Assembly (NCBI RefSeq): GCF_032854445.1
Contig: NC_088300.1
Location: 81,150,101-81,214,100 of the forward strand
Source: Liolophura sinensis
Lineage: Eukaryota; Mollusca; Polyplacophora; Chitonida; Chitonidae
DNA length: 64,000 nt
Direction of reading: 5' to 3'
Both the position numbers and the translations under genes were made by a program. Position 1 is the stretch's first letter. Each line of letters starts with the position of its first letter. The notes under the pieces were generated by a model. The model was not told the DNA's origin. It ran no database searches and saw only the letters and a list, made by a program, of their open reading frames with translations. Shown here piece by piece: positions 48,901-56,900 of this stretch.

Positions 48901-50384
48901 TATCATGCCTACAGGACACAGGTACATGTAGATCTAACCACTGACCAACCAAGCATGCATAATATGGGGACAACTACAAACAGCGCCCTCTATGATACTT
49001 AGATTAACTGTGTATTAACCTTGCTTTGCTTTTAACTGAACAATTAAAACACTGCACACTGCTAGGATAATGAATTTAAGCCAAGACAACATCTGTGTTC
49101 GATACATAACGACTCATTTTACTGTTAGCTTCAGTAACATGTGTGAACATGGAGCGGCTAGGTTATGCAAATTAGGCCATATACAGTGTTGTGTTATACA
49201 GTGTTATACAGGCCAACTGTCTGAGAACATTTATAATTTGTTCTGGAAAGATTAGCTCTAAGAATTCAGTTTTTCAACATTCTGTTATATTTAGAACCGG
49301 ATTATTAAATTTGACATGTATGAATCCTTGATTTACCTGCCTTAGTGCTCATAAAAATCACTCCTAATGATATCCTAACCTTTATCATTACAAAAAGTAA
49401 TGTACATTTGTCAATTTCATTTACTATAGTTTTATTTATTTTTTGTACTTATTTGATTGGTGTTTCACCCCGTACTCAAGAATATTTCAGATATACCATG
49501 GAGATCAGCATTATCTATGGTGAGAGGAAACCGAGCAGAGCCGAGGGAAAACTTACAACCATTCACAGGTTGTTGGCAGACCTTGCCGCATACGGCCAGA
49601 GAGGAAGACAGCACGAGCTGGACTTTAACTCTCAGCGAAAGCATTGGTGGGAGGCTCTTGGCTCATTGGGCCATGCTGGCGAACCAACCACCTTGGCCAC
49701 TGTTGTTTTATTTAATGCGAAAACAGAAAAGAAAATGTTTAAATAAACACAGCACAAGGCGGCATCTAGTGTAGCGTATAGCTTATGTCAGGCTTACTTG
49801 ACTGTGACAGAATAATGCTCCCCATCATCTTCAGCCTCCAGGATTTCCAGCAACTCTCCTCGATGTTCATCTAGTACATAGGCCTTAAATAATGCTTCAA
49901 AAGAATCAGTGGAATGAATGCAATGTAGCTTGCAAGGAATACGTCAATAAAGAGACAACTAACACTCAACAACGATTTTGAGACATAATGTGTCAGACTA
50001 TGGCCGACATCACCACTACAGATGAGGTGACTGCCGGGTTCTTGTTGTCAAATTAATACTTTTGAACATTAACATATGCTGGCAAAACATTGTTTCGCTT
50101 GTTTGCTTATTTTTTTGTTGTGAAGGCATTCTTTGTACATTGCAATGTACATTCTGAACGTTTGTAGCACAGATACAATGGTTGTAGGCCTATACAACAT
50201 CTAATTTTATACCGCACGTGTAATTTTGACCAGGCTAATCGTGTCAAAAATTGGACCCGTAATGACTAAACATTCAAATGGCAGCCTTAATTTCATGACG
50301 TAAATAGCAGGAATCACAACCCTGCAGACACAGTAACCACAAACCGGAAAATTCTTCACTGCCGCTACCATCTCCCATTTTCAT
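11386..50384 (-). CDS. MCM9: MCM9 DNA helicase (19 coding exons, apparently complete)
   Basis: Exons 1-19, high to low: 50384-50345, 49894-49798, 39418-39274, 37928-37817, 37420-37332, 35679-35580, 33072-32920, 31513-31384, 30499-30353, 26295-26232, 26028-25919, 25689-25543, 25147-25067, 20694-20559, 16730-16631, 15358-15258, 14270-14188, 13900-13822, 12950-11386. Phases chain throughout if one base missing in exon 7 is allowed for, giving about 1159 codons, close to vertebrate MCM9. MCM9 works with MCM8 as a nuclear helicase in homologous recombination and interstrand-crosslink and mismatch repair. Seen: N-terminal MCM domain (1-290); zinc ribbon cysteines (CGKC in exon 5, CRPTRC in exon 6); Walker A GDPGTGKS (about 356-363); Walker B CCIDEFN (416-422); sensor AATNPKG; arginine finger SPLLSRFD (482-489); and a long, Ser/Asn-rich, probably disordered tail (639-1159) with conserved-looking WKFKPKSK and LHQFAFEE motifs and a basic end, KKPRLK. 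Nearly all the long introns are tandem repeat. Confidence 0.93.
13060..13740. repeat. Minisatellite, 17 bp x about 38, MCM9 intron 18
   Basis: Degenerate units of 'aggataatgaggcaggt' type between exons 18 and 19. Stop-free frames through it give Leu/Tyr/Pro-rich nonsense. Confidence 0.92.
13822..13900 (-). CDS. MCM9: MCM9 exon 18
   Basis: Acceptor attacag|GGAGCG, donor CTGCAGG|gtgagg. Encodes [20 protein letters not shown]. Confidence 0.96.
14188..14270 (-). CDS. MCM9: MCM9 exon 17
   Basis: Acceptor gttcag|CTCATG, donor ATGCAG|gtaaac. Encodes [20 protein letters not shown] and MESSMQ. Confidence 0.96.
14400..15257. repeat. Exon 16 donor-derived array, MCM9 intron 16
   Basis: Irregular units of roughly 35-70 bp. 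On the minus strand each holds a near copy of CTCTCTCAAG|gtaaacacaa, the exon 16 end plus 5' splice site, followed by 'actcactt' type spacer. A SINE-like insertion splits it at 14909-15127. The proximal units (15130-15257) are more diverged than the distal 14700-14890 units. Confidence 0.8.
14909..15127 (-). mobile_element. Chimeric SINE fragment
   Basis: 14909-15062 is the antisense of the SINE tail and body (tttgattggtgtttaacacc ... ggttgatggcagacctt). From 15063 it changes abruptly into antisense of the second SINE family (gggtcaaccagttgtgcact ... ccccttcatgc), found sense at about 9440-9520. Confidence 0.7.
15258..15358 (-). CDS. MCM9: MCM9 exon 16
   Basis: Acceptor gttgtag|AGTGCT, donor CTCTCAAG|gtaact. 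Encodes [20 protein letters not shown] and [10 protein letters not shown], the AAA+ lid. The end of the exon with its donor recurs in the downstream array. Confidence 0.95.
15465..15612 (-). mobile_element. SINE, 3' part
   Basis: Family tail and body in antisense (aattggtgttttacatcata ... gaccagcattatggttgaagg ... ccatccatggtgggctgctag); the tRNA head is missing. Confidence 0.7.
15613..16590. repeat. Minisatellite, about 28 bp x 34, MCM9 intron 15
   Basis: Units of 'cacataacagctctgcacaaatacaccct' type with agaacag/ataacag variants and a C-run near 15668. Confidence 0.92.
16631..16730 (-). CDS. MCM9: MCM9 exon 15
   Basis: Acceptor ctactcag|GTGACA, donor GGCAG|gtagct. Encodes [20 protein letters not shown], matching the LWSMEKMK segment of MCM9. 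Confidence 0.95.
16790..20450. repeat. Minisatellite, about 44 bp x 80, MCM9 intron 14
   Basis: Units 'tactagtagaagggaacctg gctagtcagagcacacacatacag'; length varies by the CA run. Contains a recent internal duplication of about 630 bp (about 18502-19120 and 19131-19750). It fills intron 14 almost entirely. Confidence 0.95.
20559..20694 (-). CDS. MCM9: MCM9 exon 14 (arginine finger)
   Basis: Acceptor gtttgcag|TCAATC, donor CCATCAG|gtaact. Encodes [20 protein letters not shown] then [24 protein letters not shown] is the MCM arginine finger. The acceptor and first 27 nt are the template of the 64-bp array upstream. Confidence 0.97.
20695..23470. repeat. Exon 14 acceptor-derived array, 64 bp x about 43, MCM9 intron 13
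   Basis: On the minus strand each unit holds 'ctgtgtttgcag|TCTGTCAG' followed by TGTGAACATCGCTGTGGCC. This is a near copy of the exon 14 3' splice site and its first 27 nt (SISVNIALA in the gene, SVSVNIAVA in the repeat). The true acceptor is the last, gene-proximal unit. 64 bp is not a multiple of three. Confidence 0.93.
23967..24247 (+). mobile_element. tRNA-headed SINE, full length
   Basis: Best full copy: ggaggcctctgtggctcatt head, B-box-like 'gagttcaagtcc', body 'ggatggtcgtgggtctcccc', 'cataatgctggccgcc', tail 'cgtaaaacaccaatcaaataaataaattaataaa'. Confidence 0.88.
24297..24333 (-). mobile_element. SINE tail fragment
   Basis: tttatttatttatttgattg followed by gtgttttacgccgtgcc: 3' end of the SINE in antisense. 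Another similar scrap is near 24443-24480. Confidence 0.6.
24715..24982. repeat. Minisatellite, 23 bp x 11, MCM9 intron 13
   Basis: Near-perfect 'caggctgatgggaagctgtcaga' units. Confidence 0.95.
25067..25147 (-). CDS. MCM9: MCM9 exon 13 (sensor 1)
   Basis: Acceptor actgcag|GCTGGG, donor AACCAG|gtaggt. Encodes [20 protein letters not shown], the sensor-1 Asn block of MCM AAA+ ATPases. Confidence 0.96.
25437..25492 (-). mobile_element. SINE tail fragment in MCM9 intron 12
   Basis: tttatttatttcattggggt then gtagcgcaatactcaagaatatctcact; a diverged 3' end only. Confidence 0.5.
25543..25689 (-). CDS. MCM9: MCM9 exon 12 (Walker B)
   Basis: Acceptor atatacag|GACAGC, donor GCCAAG|gtcggc. Encodes [20 protein letters not shown] and EQQTISVAK: Walker B with the catalytic Asp-Glu. 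Confidence 0.97.
25919..26028 (-). CDS. MCM9: MCM9 exon 11 (Walker A)
   Basis: Acceptor tttgcag|GAACTG, donor GTCAAG|gtaaat. Encodes (G)[17 protein letters not shown] and [17 protein letters not shown], the ATP-binding core. Confidence 0.97.
26232..26295 (-). CDS. MCM9: MCM9 exon 10
   Basis: Acceptor ttttcag|AGAAAC, donor GATCCAG|gtaaac. Encodes [19 protein letters not shown]; the Walker A loop is split between this exon and exon 11. Confidence 0.96.
26427..26570 (-). mobile_element. SINE, 3' half
   Basis: Antisense tail and body (cattgatgttttacactgaa ... ggccagcattatagtgggagg ... gttgctgacagacctt), truncated before the tRNA head. Confidence 0.7.
26750..30012. repeat. Minisatellite, 22 bp x about 148, MCM9 intron 9
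   Basis: Units 'ggcagatctgtgtggtaatctt'; AGATCT in most. Single-base unit-length changes shift the register often. Larger duplicated blocks are visible: about 27155-27320 repeated at about 27625-27770, and about 28270-28390 repeated at about 28920-29010. Long frames on the minus strand ([14 protein letters not shown] type) are periodicity, in an intron. Confidence 0.95.
30353..30499 (-). CDS. MCM9: MCM9 exon 9
   Basis: Acceptor ggccaacag|AAAGCT, donor GTACAG|gtaaac. Encodes [20 protein letters not shown] then [17 protein letters not shown], the entry to the AAA+ domain. Confidence 0.95.
30910..31375. repeat. Duplicated block near MCM9 exon 8 donor
   Basis: Repeats 'cttacatgacctcacagttt', 'gaggaggttgtacattctac' and 'acaggtacatgtatacaatg' in 3-4 copies of about 70-95 bp; 'attccattctatctgcccta' occurs at both ends, about 330 bp apart, the right copy next to the exon 8 donor. 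Confidence 0.8.
31384..31513 (-). CDS. MCM9: MCM9 exon 8
   Basis: Acceptor tgttgtag|TGGTAT, donor GAATGG|gtaagg. Encodes [20 protein letters not shown] and VIRANHVLV, the OB-fold end of the MCM N-terminal region. Its acceptor and first 14 nt appear to seed the 31-bp array upstream. Confidence 0.93.
31514..32340. repeat. 31-bp array seeded at exon 8 acceptor, x about 26, MCM9 intron 7
   Basis: Units 'tctcagcactataaactaatgtgtcaacaag'. In 31-bp register the first unit is the exon 8 junction itself: cctcaacactata is exon 8 (antisense) and the AG acceptor aligns with the 'cta' of the unit. Similarity decays over the first units and then the array becomes uniform. Confidence 0.75.
32920..33072 (-). 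CDS. MCM9: MCM9 exon 7 (contains an apparent 1-nt deletion)
   Basis: Acceptor cttccag|GTGCTC, donor ATCTG|gtgagc. Encodes [23 protein letters not shown] and [12 protein letters not shown]. After the GCC codon only GGG (minus strand; ccc at 32936-32938) is present, whereas the conserved continuation needs four G to read GDDVII and to join exon 8 in phase. The rest of the exon and gene look intact, so a sequencing or assembly homopolymer error is likely. A weak donor within the exon (ACGAT|gtcatt) would also restore the frame, at the cost of about five residues. Confidence 0.88.
33715..33800. repeat. Short tandem repeat, about 30 bp x 3
   Basis: Three copies of 'taccaccatgaccacacgcctcccag' type in MCM9 intron 6. 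Otherwise 33400-35570 holds AT-rich unique sequence and one SINE scrap. Confidence 0.7.
34185..34290 (-). mobile_element. SINE head fragment
   Basis: Antisense tRNA head: gccagcgtgagctggacttg, aactcacagcgacc, then ctgcgctagcgcaccaacca. The 3' part is absent. Confidence 0.7.
35580..35679 (-). CDS. MCM9: MCM9 exon 6 (second zinc-ribbon cysteine set)
   Basis: Acceptor tgaccag|GCCGAC, donor GACAGAG|gtgagt. Encodes [16 protein letters not shown] and a further Cys, which matches the region between the CxxC of exon 5 and the NYQE block of exon 7. Confidence 0.9.
35770..35880 (-). mobile_element. SINE tail fragment
   Basis: Diverged antisense tail (aatttatttgtttggtgttt ... tatttcgcttatatgacaac ... 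gtgcaggaaaccc). Confidence 0.55.
36520..37331. repeat. Exon 5 donor-derived array, 45 bp x about 18, MCM9 intron 5
   Basis: On the minus strand each unit reads AAATGTAAACATATGTTCAC then TGTGCAG|gtaaggcag. This is the end of exon 5 (KCKHMFTVQ) with its 5' splice site, followed by tctctgagg. Unit 45 bp equals 15 codons and stays in the exon frame. A 157-bp-scale internal duplication (order of gg/gt variants) is visible. One short unit occurs at 37130-37140. Confidence 0.95.
37332..37420 (-). CDS. MCM9: MCM9 exon 5 (first zinc-ribbon cysteine pair)
   Basis: Acceptor gctttag|GAACTG, donor TGTGCAG|gtaagg. Encodes [20 protein letters not shown] then KCKHMFTVQ. The last 30 nt and the donor are repeated about 18 times immediately downstream (36520-37331). 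The donor closest to the exon joins exon 6 in frame; the next unit has an in-frame TAG at 37287-37289. Confidence 0.92.
37500..37815. repeat. Minisatellite, about 36-40 bp x 7, next to MCM9 exon 4 donor
   Basis: Units 'tagttactaatctatacaat' plus 'gtagttaagaaagtatatg' or 'acagttaaccaatcag'. The last copy abuts the exon 4 donor (minus strand CAG|gtagctgtattgtgtagat), so the intron side of that splice site may belong to the array. Confidence 0.85.
37817..37928 (-). CDS. MCM9: MCM9 exon 4
   Basis: Acceptor tttttag|ACTTTG, donor ATCACAG|gtagct. Encodes [20 protein letters not shown] and VDSFLSITG, strongly MCM9. Confidence 0.96.
38120..39237. repeat. Minisatellite, 21 bp x about 53, MCM9 intron 3
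   Basis: Units 'cataaatgtacaccgtgcta' + c with aagatcct, aaggtcct and aacgtcct variants grouped in higher-order patterns. Deletions of single 5-6 nt pieces change the register. Confidence 0.95.
39274..39418 (-). CDS. MCM9: MCM9 exon 3
   Basis: Acceptor gttgccag|TGCCTTG, donor CAAATG|gtgagt. Encodes [12 protein letters not shown] and [18 protein letters not shown] of the MCM N-terminal domain. Its acceptor and first bases are the source unit of the 41-bp array that lies upstream in intron 2. Confidence 0.92.
39419..40558. repeat. Exon 3 acceptor-derived array, proximal part, MCM9 intron 2
   Basis: Units 'aaaggcactggcaacaaaac' + 'agtcatggtacagatggcaag'. The first unit is the exon 3 splice acceptor itself (minus strand gttttgttgccag|TGCCTT). 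It is separated from the next copies by a SINE at 39458-39711. Proximal units keep the aacaaaac form of the real junction; the distal array has aaccgaac. Confidence 0.93.
39458..39711 (-). mobile_element. tRNA-headed SINE, full length
   Basis: Antisense copy from 'tttatttatttatttatttg' tail to 'gagccacggaggcccc' head, inserted 40 bp upstream of the exon 3 acceptor, between the first and second array units. Confidence 0.88.
40559..41800 (-). mobile_element. Retroelement fragment inserted in the 41-bp array
   Basis: About 1.24 kb of unrelated DNA between array units (left border after tagcaagaaa, right border before aaaggcactggcaacc). Carries one open reverse-transcriptase frame. No terminal repeats or clear target duplication were recognised. 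Confidence 0.75.
41090..41764 (-). pseudogene. Reverse transcriptase fragment (YIDD type, possibly Penelope-like)
   Basis: Open frame of 224 codons without the RT N-terminus. Seen: [15 protein letters not shown] (palm motif region), [14 protein letters not shown] with the catalytic Asp pair, [30 protein letters not shown] and [13 protein letters not shown]. The last three blocks are typical of a group of animal RTs often placed near Penelope-like elements; I am not certain of the class. No endonuclease domain is seen. Lying in an MCM9 intron on the same strand, it is a truncated dead copy. The intact frame suggests moderate age. Confidence 0.75.
41801..46478. repeat. Exon 3 acceptor-derived array, distal part, 41 bp x about 114, MCM9 intron 2
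   Basis: Units 'gcaagacaggcactggcaac' + 'cgaacagttactgtacagata'. Minus strand: ctgtacagtaactgttcggt tgccag|TGCC, i.e. decoy 3' splice sites upstream of MCM9 exon 3. Two subfamilies (ggcaacc/ggcaact versus gacatct) alternate. A block of about 35 units (from about 43200) is duplicated at about 44635-45450. Confidence 0.95.
46975..48766. repeat. Minisatellite, 59 bp x about 30, MCM9 intron 2
   Basis: Units 'cattttgacaaacaaacaca' + 'ttacattcggctcacttcaa' + 'acaaagtggacttgttgcc'. Two linked variants (ttacattcggctcac and tcatattaggcttac) alternate in a higher-order pattern. No exon similarity seen. Confidence 0.95.
48767..49430. other. Unique intronic sequence, no gene seen
   Basis: AT-rich remainder of MCM9 intron 2 between the 59-bp array and the SINE; no exon or repeat recognised. 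Confidence 0.5.
49431..49698 (-). mobile_element. tRNA-headed SINE, diverged
   Basis: Antisense copy (cttatttgattggtgtttca tail, cagcattatctatggtgagag body, gctggactttaactctcagcg head region), 100 bp downstream of the exon 2 donor. Confidence 0.8.
49798..49894 (-). CDS. MCM9: MCM9 exon 2
   Basis: Acceptor cttttgaag|CATTAT, donor GTCAA|gtaagc. Encodes [19 protein letters not shown] and EHYSVTV, matching the extreme N-terminus of MCM9. Confidence 0.88.
50345..50384 (-). CDS. MCM9: MCM9 exon 1 (start codon, tentative)
   Basis: Proposed from [13 protein letters not shown], ending TTTTCCG|gtttgt, which joins in phase to exon 2 (G|CA, Ala). A start at the second Met (50378) is equally possible. 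No other upstream ATG gives a joining phase in the near 500 bp, but a transcript is needed. Confidence 0.5.
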
Positions 50385-50869
50385 CACTGATAATTCTAAG
50401 GCGGAGCATGACTCATAACTTATGTATCACAAACTCATATTTCACTTGGAATTTCCCGCCAACTCGCCACTACATCTTGTAGTAGTGCAGAAAATATTTA
50501 GTTTAGTAGTAATAGCGTTTGATTTAGCTCGCATCCAGTTTGAAGTTTAGTCTATCTAAAGTACTCTTTTTAAAACAAAAATTGAATTATTATTGTCCTC
50601 ATTTGCTCGACAATCTGCAAGAAGATGTCGGAGATATGATTATTGAGGAGTAGTACTGGTCAGGCTACATTCATGACCAGCACGTTGACATCCAATTTAG
50701 CATTATTTAGCATCTACTAGACTAAATTAGTCGACTGATGCATTTCACTTTCTTGCCTCCATCGTAAAAGAACGCGCCCTGTTGCCGGCAAGTCTGAACC
50801 GTGTTTTAGGGAGTTGTGCAATGGAATGAATATGATCTGAGTATTTAACTTAAAACTCTGTAGCTGGCC
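50385..50869. promoter_or_regulatory. Putative bidirectional promoter, MCM9 / CHD1L
   Basis: About 485 bp between the tentative MCM9 start (minus) and the CHD1L start (plus). No clear TATA box at a fixed distance; ccgccaactcgcc and gaacgcgccctgttgccggc are the GC-richer parts in an AT-rich surround. 5' UTRs and promoters of both genes must fit here unless there are distant non-coding exons. Regulation itself is inference. Confidence 0.5.
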
Positions 50870-50963
50870 ATGGATCGCATAAAGGAAAAACTGGAGATTT
50901 TAGATGGAAAAAATGTCAAGACTCATGTCAAACAGGAAGCCCTGGATAAACTTGGCTTGACAG
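50870..50963 (+). CDS. CHD1L: CHD1L exon 1
   Basis: ATG in gccATGG context; ends TTGACAG|gtgatc in phase 1 (G|AT, Asp). Encodes [20 protein letters not shown] and ALDKLGLTG. Confidence 0.85.
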
Positions 50964-53900
50964 GTGATCATCGAGAATCCCTACAAGTAGTCCTGTACCT
51001 ATATAGTCGGACATTTCGTAACATGAGTGATCGATGGACCGTGATCGATGGACCGTGAGAATATCATGCTCTGGATCCATTGTGAGCGTGTGACCAGTCT
51101 GATTTGTCTCTAACGTACAATAGTTAAACTGTAAAGTGTCAGGCTTATAAAAACTAATTTGCATCTGTAAATTGAGTTTAGCCAAATGCAATGTAGATAC
51201 ATGTTGATAACATGGTCAGATGGTCACATTGCAAGTGTACCTTGGTATATGTACAGGCCACACCAGAACCTCCCCAACCAACCTCCACCCCCACCCCACC
51301 TTTTCCCCTTTTTTGTGGAACTATAAAACATATATGTGTGACAAATTGAACAACTCCTTGTCAATTTTGTCACACTGTGTGATGTAAAATGAACGTAATC
51401 AAATCCATGCAGTCACAACAGATACTAATTCAAAACCTTGTCTAAACAAATCCCCCCTCCCCCCAGTAGGTATGCCCGCAGTGCATTTGCACATATGAAC
51501 AGCAATCAGGAGAAATATAAAGTATGCCTCAAGAATGAAAAATATTTTCTGATCTCTCTTCATTCTTAACACCATATACTTTTCCCACAGTGCTGGTACC
51601 ATACCCTATCTTGTATCCCTGAATTTGTATCAAGACATCTAGTTCATGTTACAGTACTGCCAAGTATTTGTATCAGGACATCCAGTTCATGTTACAGCAG
51701 TGTATTTGCTTCTCTTACAGATATACAACTTAGACAATATCAGATTGATGGAGTCAATTGGCTCATAGAGCGTTTCCATAGAGAACATGGTTGTATCCTT
51801 GGAGACGAGATGGGGCTCGGCAAGACTTGTCAGGTGATGATAATTGTTACTATAACAGTCTGAAGATGTGTTTGTAGTGTTAAAATTTATGGCCTCATCT
51901 CAGACCACTATATGAACAAAAATGGGGCCAACTGTATGCTTATATATATATTCACCTCTAACCTGTCAGCTGAGATTTGTGATTGTGTACAGGTACATAT
52001 ATACTCACCTGTACAATGTCAGGTGAGATTTGTGATTGTGTGCAGGCACATATATGCTCATTCACCTGTACCACATCAGCTGAGATTTCTGATTATGTAC
52101 AGGTACATATATATTCCCCTGTACTCGGTCTGCTGAGATTTGTGATTGTGTACAGGTACAAATATATTCACCTGTACAATGTCAGCTGAGATTTGTGATT
52201 GTGTACAGGTTCACATAGATTTATCTGTACCATGTCAGCTGAGATTTGTGATTGTGTACACGTACATATATTCACCTGTACCCTGTCAGCTGAGATTTGT
52301 GATTGTGTGCAGGTACATATATATTCACCTGTACCCTGTCAGCTGAGATTTGTGATTATGTGCAGGTACATATATATTCACCTGTACCATGTCAGCTGAG
52401 ATTTGTGATCGTGTGGAGGTACATATAGATTCACCTGTACCCTGTCAGCTGAGATTTGTGATTGTGTACATGTAGATATATATTTACCTGTACCCTGTCA
52501 GCTGAGATTTGTGATTGTGTACAGGTTCACATAGATTTATCTGTACCATGTCAGCTGAGATTTGTGATTGTGTACAGGTGCATATATATTCACCTGTACC
52601 CTGTCAGCTGAGATTTGTGATTATGTGCAGGTACATATAGATTCACCTGTAGCCTGTCAGCTGAGATTTGTGATTGTGTGCAGGTACATAGATATATACC
52701 TGTATCCTGTCAGCTGAGATTTGTGATTGTGTGCAGGTACATATAGATTCACCTGTACCCTGTCAGCTGAGATTTGTGATTGTGTACATGTAGAGATATA
52801 TTTACCTGTACCCTTTCAGCTGAGATTTATGATTGTGTACATGTAGATTTATATTTCCCTGTACCCTGTCAGCTGAGATTTGGGATTGTGTAGTTGTACA
52901 TATATATTTACCTGTACCATGTCAGCTGAGATTTGTGATTGTGTACAGGTACATATACATTTACCTGTGGCCTGTCACCTGAGATTTGTGATTATGTGCA
53001 GGTACACATGTATTCACCTGTACCATGTCAGCTGAGATTTGTGATTGTGTGCAGGTACATATATATATACCTGTACCCTGTCAGCTGAGATTTGTGATTA
53101 TGTGCAGGTACACATGTATTCACCTGTACCATGTCAGCTGAGATTTGTGATTGTGTGCAGGTACATATATATATTCACCTGGAACCTGTCAGCTGAGATT
53201 TGTGATTATGTGCAGGTACACATGTATTCACCTGTACCATGTCAGCTGAGATTTGTGATTGTGTGCAGGTACATATATATATACCTGTACCCTGTCAGCT
53301 GAGATTTGTGATTGTGTGCAGGTACATATATATATATATTCACCTGGAACCTGTCAGCTGAGATTTGTGATTATGTGCAGGTACATATATATTCACCTGT
53401 ACCCTGTCAGCTGAGATCTGTGATTATGTGCAGGTACATATATATTCACCTGTAACCTGTCAGCTGAGATTTGTGATTATGTGCAGGTACATATATATTC
53501 ACCTGTAGCCTGTCAGCTGAGATTTGTGATTGTGTACAGGTACATATATATTCACCTGTAGCCTGTCAGCTGAGATTTGTGATTGTGTACAGGTACATAT
53601 ATATTCACCTGTACCCTGTCAGCTGAGATTTGTGATTGTGTGCAGGTACATATATATTCACCTGTACCCTGTCAGCTGAGATTTGTGATTGTGTACAGGT
53701 ACATATATATTCACCTGTAGCCTGTGAGCTGAGATTTGTGATTGTGTACATGTAGAGATATATTTTCCTGTACCCTCTCAGCTGAGATTTGCGATTGTGT
53801 GCAGGTACATATAGATTCACCTGTACCCTGTCAGCTGAGATTGTGATTGTGTACAGGTACATATAGATTCACCTGTGTATGTAACAGCTTAACGCCAATT

Positions 53901-56900
53901 CGTTCTTCCAAGAATATCACCGATTTTAATGAACAAGCTTGAATCGTGGTACAGCAGTTGAACAAGACTTGAACCCGCATATAGTTGTGATCACATATAG
54001 CTCAGAAACATACGATTGACTGCAAAGAAAACAAACATAAACCTGCATAAAATGCCTTCACTTAGTACGCGCCTTTGATATATGCCATAGTATGTAGGCG
54101 CCAGGTGGCCATTACTGTTAACTGTACTTACTGTATAACACTGATTACATTTACCATTTGTTGTGGTTGTAGTGCGATCTTTGGCGGGAAAGAACAGAAT
54201 TAATGAAACAATTATTTTCAATGAACATAGTTGTCTGTTACGTGCAAATATCACAGGCCAGGAGAGAACATATCTTTACGAAACATATAGGATGTCAATG
54301 CATTTGAAATACCGTTTTGTAGACCATTACACCGCTTTCATAGTGTCAACAAGTGGACCACATTTTGTCTGTCAGTGTCAAAGTTCACATCGCGCCGCAA
54401 CACCTTCCCGGTTGTAAAACCATAAAAGCGAAACAACAGACTTTCATTGCACGCTATAATACATGAAGACATTAAAATATAATTCAGAGCCAACAAATGT
54501 TCTTTGGCCTTTAAACACTGGCCCCCATTTGTGTCAGTTTCGGGGCACAATTACACAGTCTTGCCATTAAAGGCAAATCAAACACAAAAATCCACTGAAT
54601 GTCAGAATGTTAGTTCGAGGAAGTTTAGGTATCGTCCATCTGAAGAACCAAGCACAACTTGTCAACTGGACCTCGCAGATTCCCTGCCTTGGTTCTGACT
54701 TCCACACTCCTTACAAACCTCCTTACGAATCCTGGACGACACTGAGAACACGTCCAAGGTTCCACGAGTTCCTCGGTGAATCCTCGGCAATCAGGACCAC
54801 GTCATTGACACGAGCATTCCCTGTGGCGCATTCCACTTTTGTCTTTCCTGTAACAATGGTAAGTATTCCTTCACCCAGTGTTTCCAGAATACATCTGCAC
54901 AGTACTGAACCTGACGCCACTTACATCAAACAAAACTGTCTTTCTTGTCAAAGATCCTTGGAGGCATTTGTTCTCCTGGTCTAAGCACCAACAGGTGATT
55001 TGGTGTCAGAGCGTCAATGTCACTTGGATTACTATAGGTCACACTGATAGGCCTGCTGTTCAGGATTGCTTCGATCTCACAACACAGGGTCTGAAGACCT
55101 TCGTCGTTCATCTTGATTGTCTGCTGTTGCAGCAAAGAATAAAGCACTTTCCTTACACAACGGATAATTCTCTCCCAAACACCTCCGAAGTGGGAGCTGG
55201 CAGGAGGGTTGAATTCCCAGTGAAAACCTTTCTGAGCCAAAGTTTTTCCAATTTTACTTTTGTTCCACTTGATGATTTCTTCTCGGAGTTCCCGTTCAGA
55301 TCCTACAAGGTTACTGCCATTGTCAGATCTCATGACCTTAAGGGGTCCTCTTCTTTACAGGAACCTCCGGACTGCGTTAATACAGGAGTCTGTATCCAGT
55401 GAATGAGCTACTTCCAGGTGGACTGCTTACACTGCCAGGCAAGTGCAAATCACTCCATAATGCTCATGGATGCTTCGTCCTTGTTTGATCTGGAATGAGC
55501 CGAAGTAGTCAACTCCTACTTGGGAAAATGGAGGATCACCAGCAGATACCCTGTCACGGGGAAGATCCGCCATTTTTTGTTGGCATAGTCGACCTTGGTA
55601 CTTGCAACACACAACACATTTAGAAACTAGTCTCTTGACACCAAGGATCCAATACTTTCATCGCAGTGAGGTGAGTATGGCATTCTTTCCAAGATGTCCA
55701 ACTGTCTCGTGTGTGGCGCACAAGGAGCTGAGACACAGGAGAGGATTTCGGTAACAGAAGCTGTTCCTCATAGGGAATGATGGCGCGCCTCAACCGTCCG
55801 CCGACTCTAAGAAACTGTTCCTCCATGAACGTGTCCATCTTGTACGTGGCACTGGACTTCTTGATTATTGCATGACCATTTTGTGGGTCAGCTTGTAGGG
55901 CTGTCATCTCCTCGGAGAAAGTCTGTCGCTGGACATACTTGATAATGGCATTCTCTGCCTTTGGTAGAACATCTGATGAAAGGTTTTCTTTGATGCCGTC
56001 TTTGGAAGCTGACAACATGGCCATCTTTAAGGCATTCAACTCACTATTGATGAACTCCTGCTGTCTAACAGGATCGGTCTCTTTGAGGCGAGCTTCTTGT
56101 GCAAAGCTGAGTCCTTGTGCAAATGCACAATGCGTTGCAAGTTTTTGATGGCAACTAGAATCCAGCCCACTGTTGCTTTCATTTTCGGCCATGAGGAAAA
56201 ATAATTCAGAAGTCCATCCATCATAGAGTATTTATGATCAGACACTGTCGCCATCACAGGTTTCTTTACCTCTGGATCTATGGATGAGAGGGCCAGCTGT
56301 AATTCTTGACACTGAAGCCATTCATGTTCTCCTTTCCATAGGAATGTGGGTCCATTCACCCAGGTTTCACTTTCAGTGAACTTTGCTATGTTTGATCCTC
56401 TTGAAGCAGAGTCTGCTGGATTGTTCTTGGAATCCACATAGCCCCACTTCCTTAAGTCGGACGCTTCCCTAATGAGTGTCACTCTATTGGCCACAAAGGT
56501 ATGAAAGCGACTTTTCTCGTTGGCGATGTAGCGAAGTACAGACATGCTATCTGTCCAATGAAATACCTTGTTCACTGCATACTGCAGCTCTTTCAGGATC
56601 ATGTGATTAACACGAACTGACAATGTGGCAGCAGTCAATTCCATGTGTGGAATTGTGACAGTCTTTAATGGAGCAACCCTTGATTTGCCCATCAACAGAG
56701 TGCGGTGCACCTTGCCCTCAACGTTGGTCAAGCGAAGATACGATGCCGTACCATATCCATTGTCACTGGCATCGGAAAAGTTGTGGACTTGGCAGGAAGT
56801 CACTGGACCAAAGTTTTCTGGTTTGTAACATCTCAGCAGCGTCAAACTTTCTAAGCATGGCAACTCACTTAGCCGTTGGTTCCATTTTTGTAAGCTGGCA

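Noticed and set aside
53605-53862. Exon 2 donor of CHD1L as the source of the 53-bp array
   Set aside because: Only about ten bases (TGTCAGnTGA) agree and the array has 'ctgag' where the donor has 'gtgat'; not enough to count with the six clear cases.
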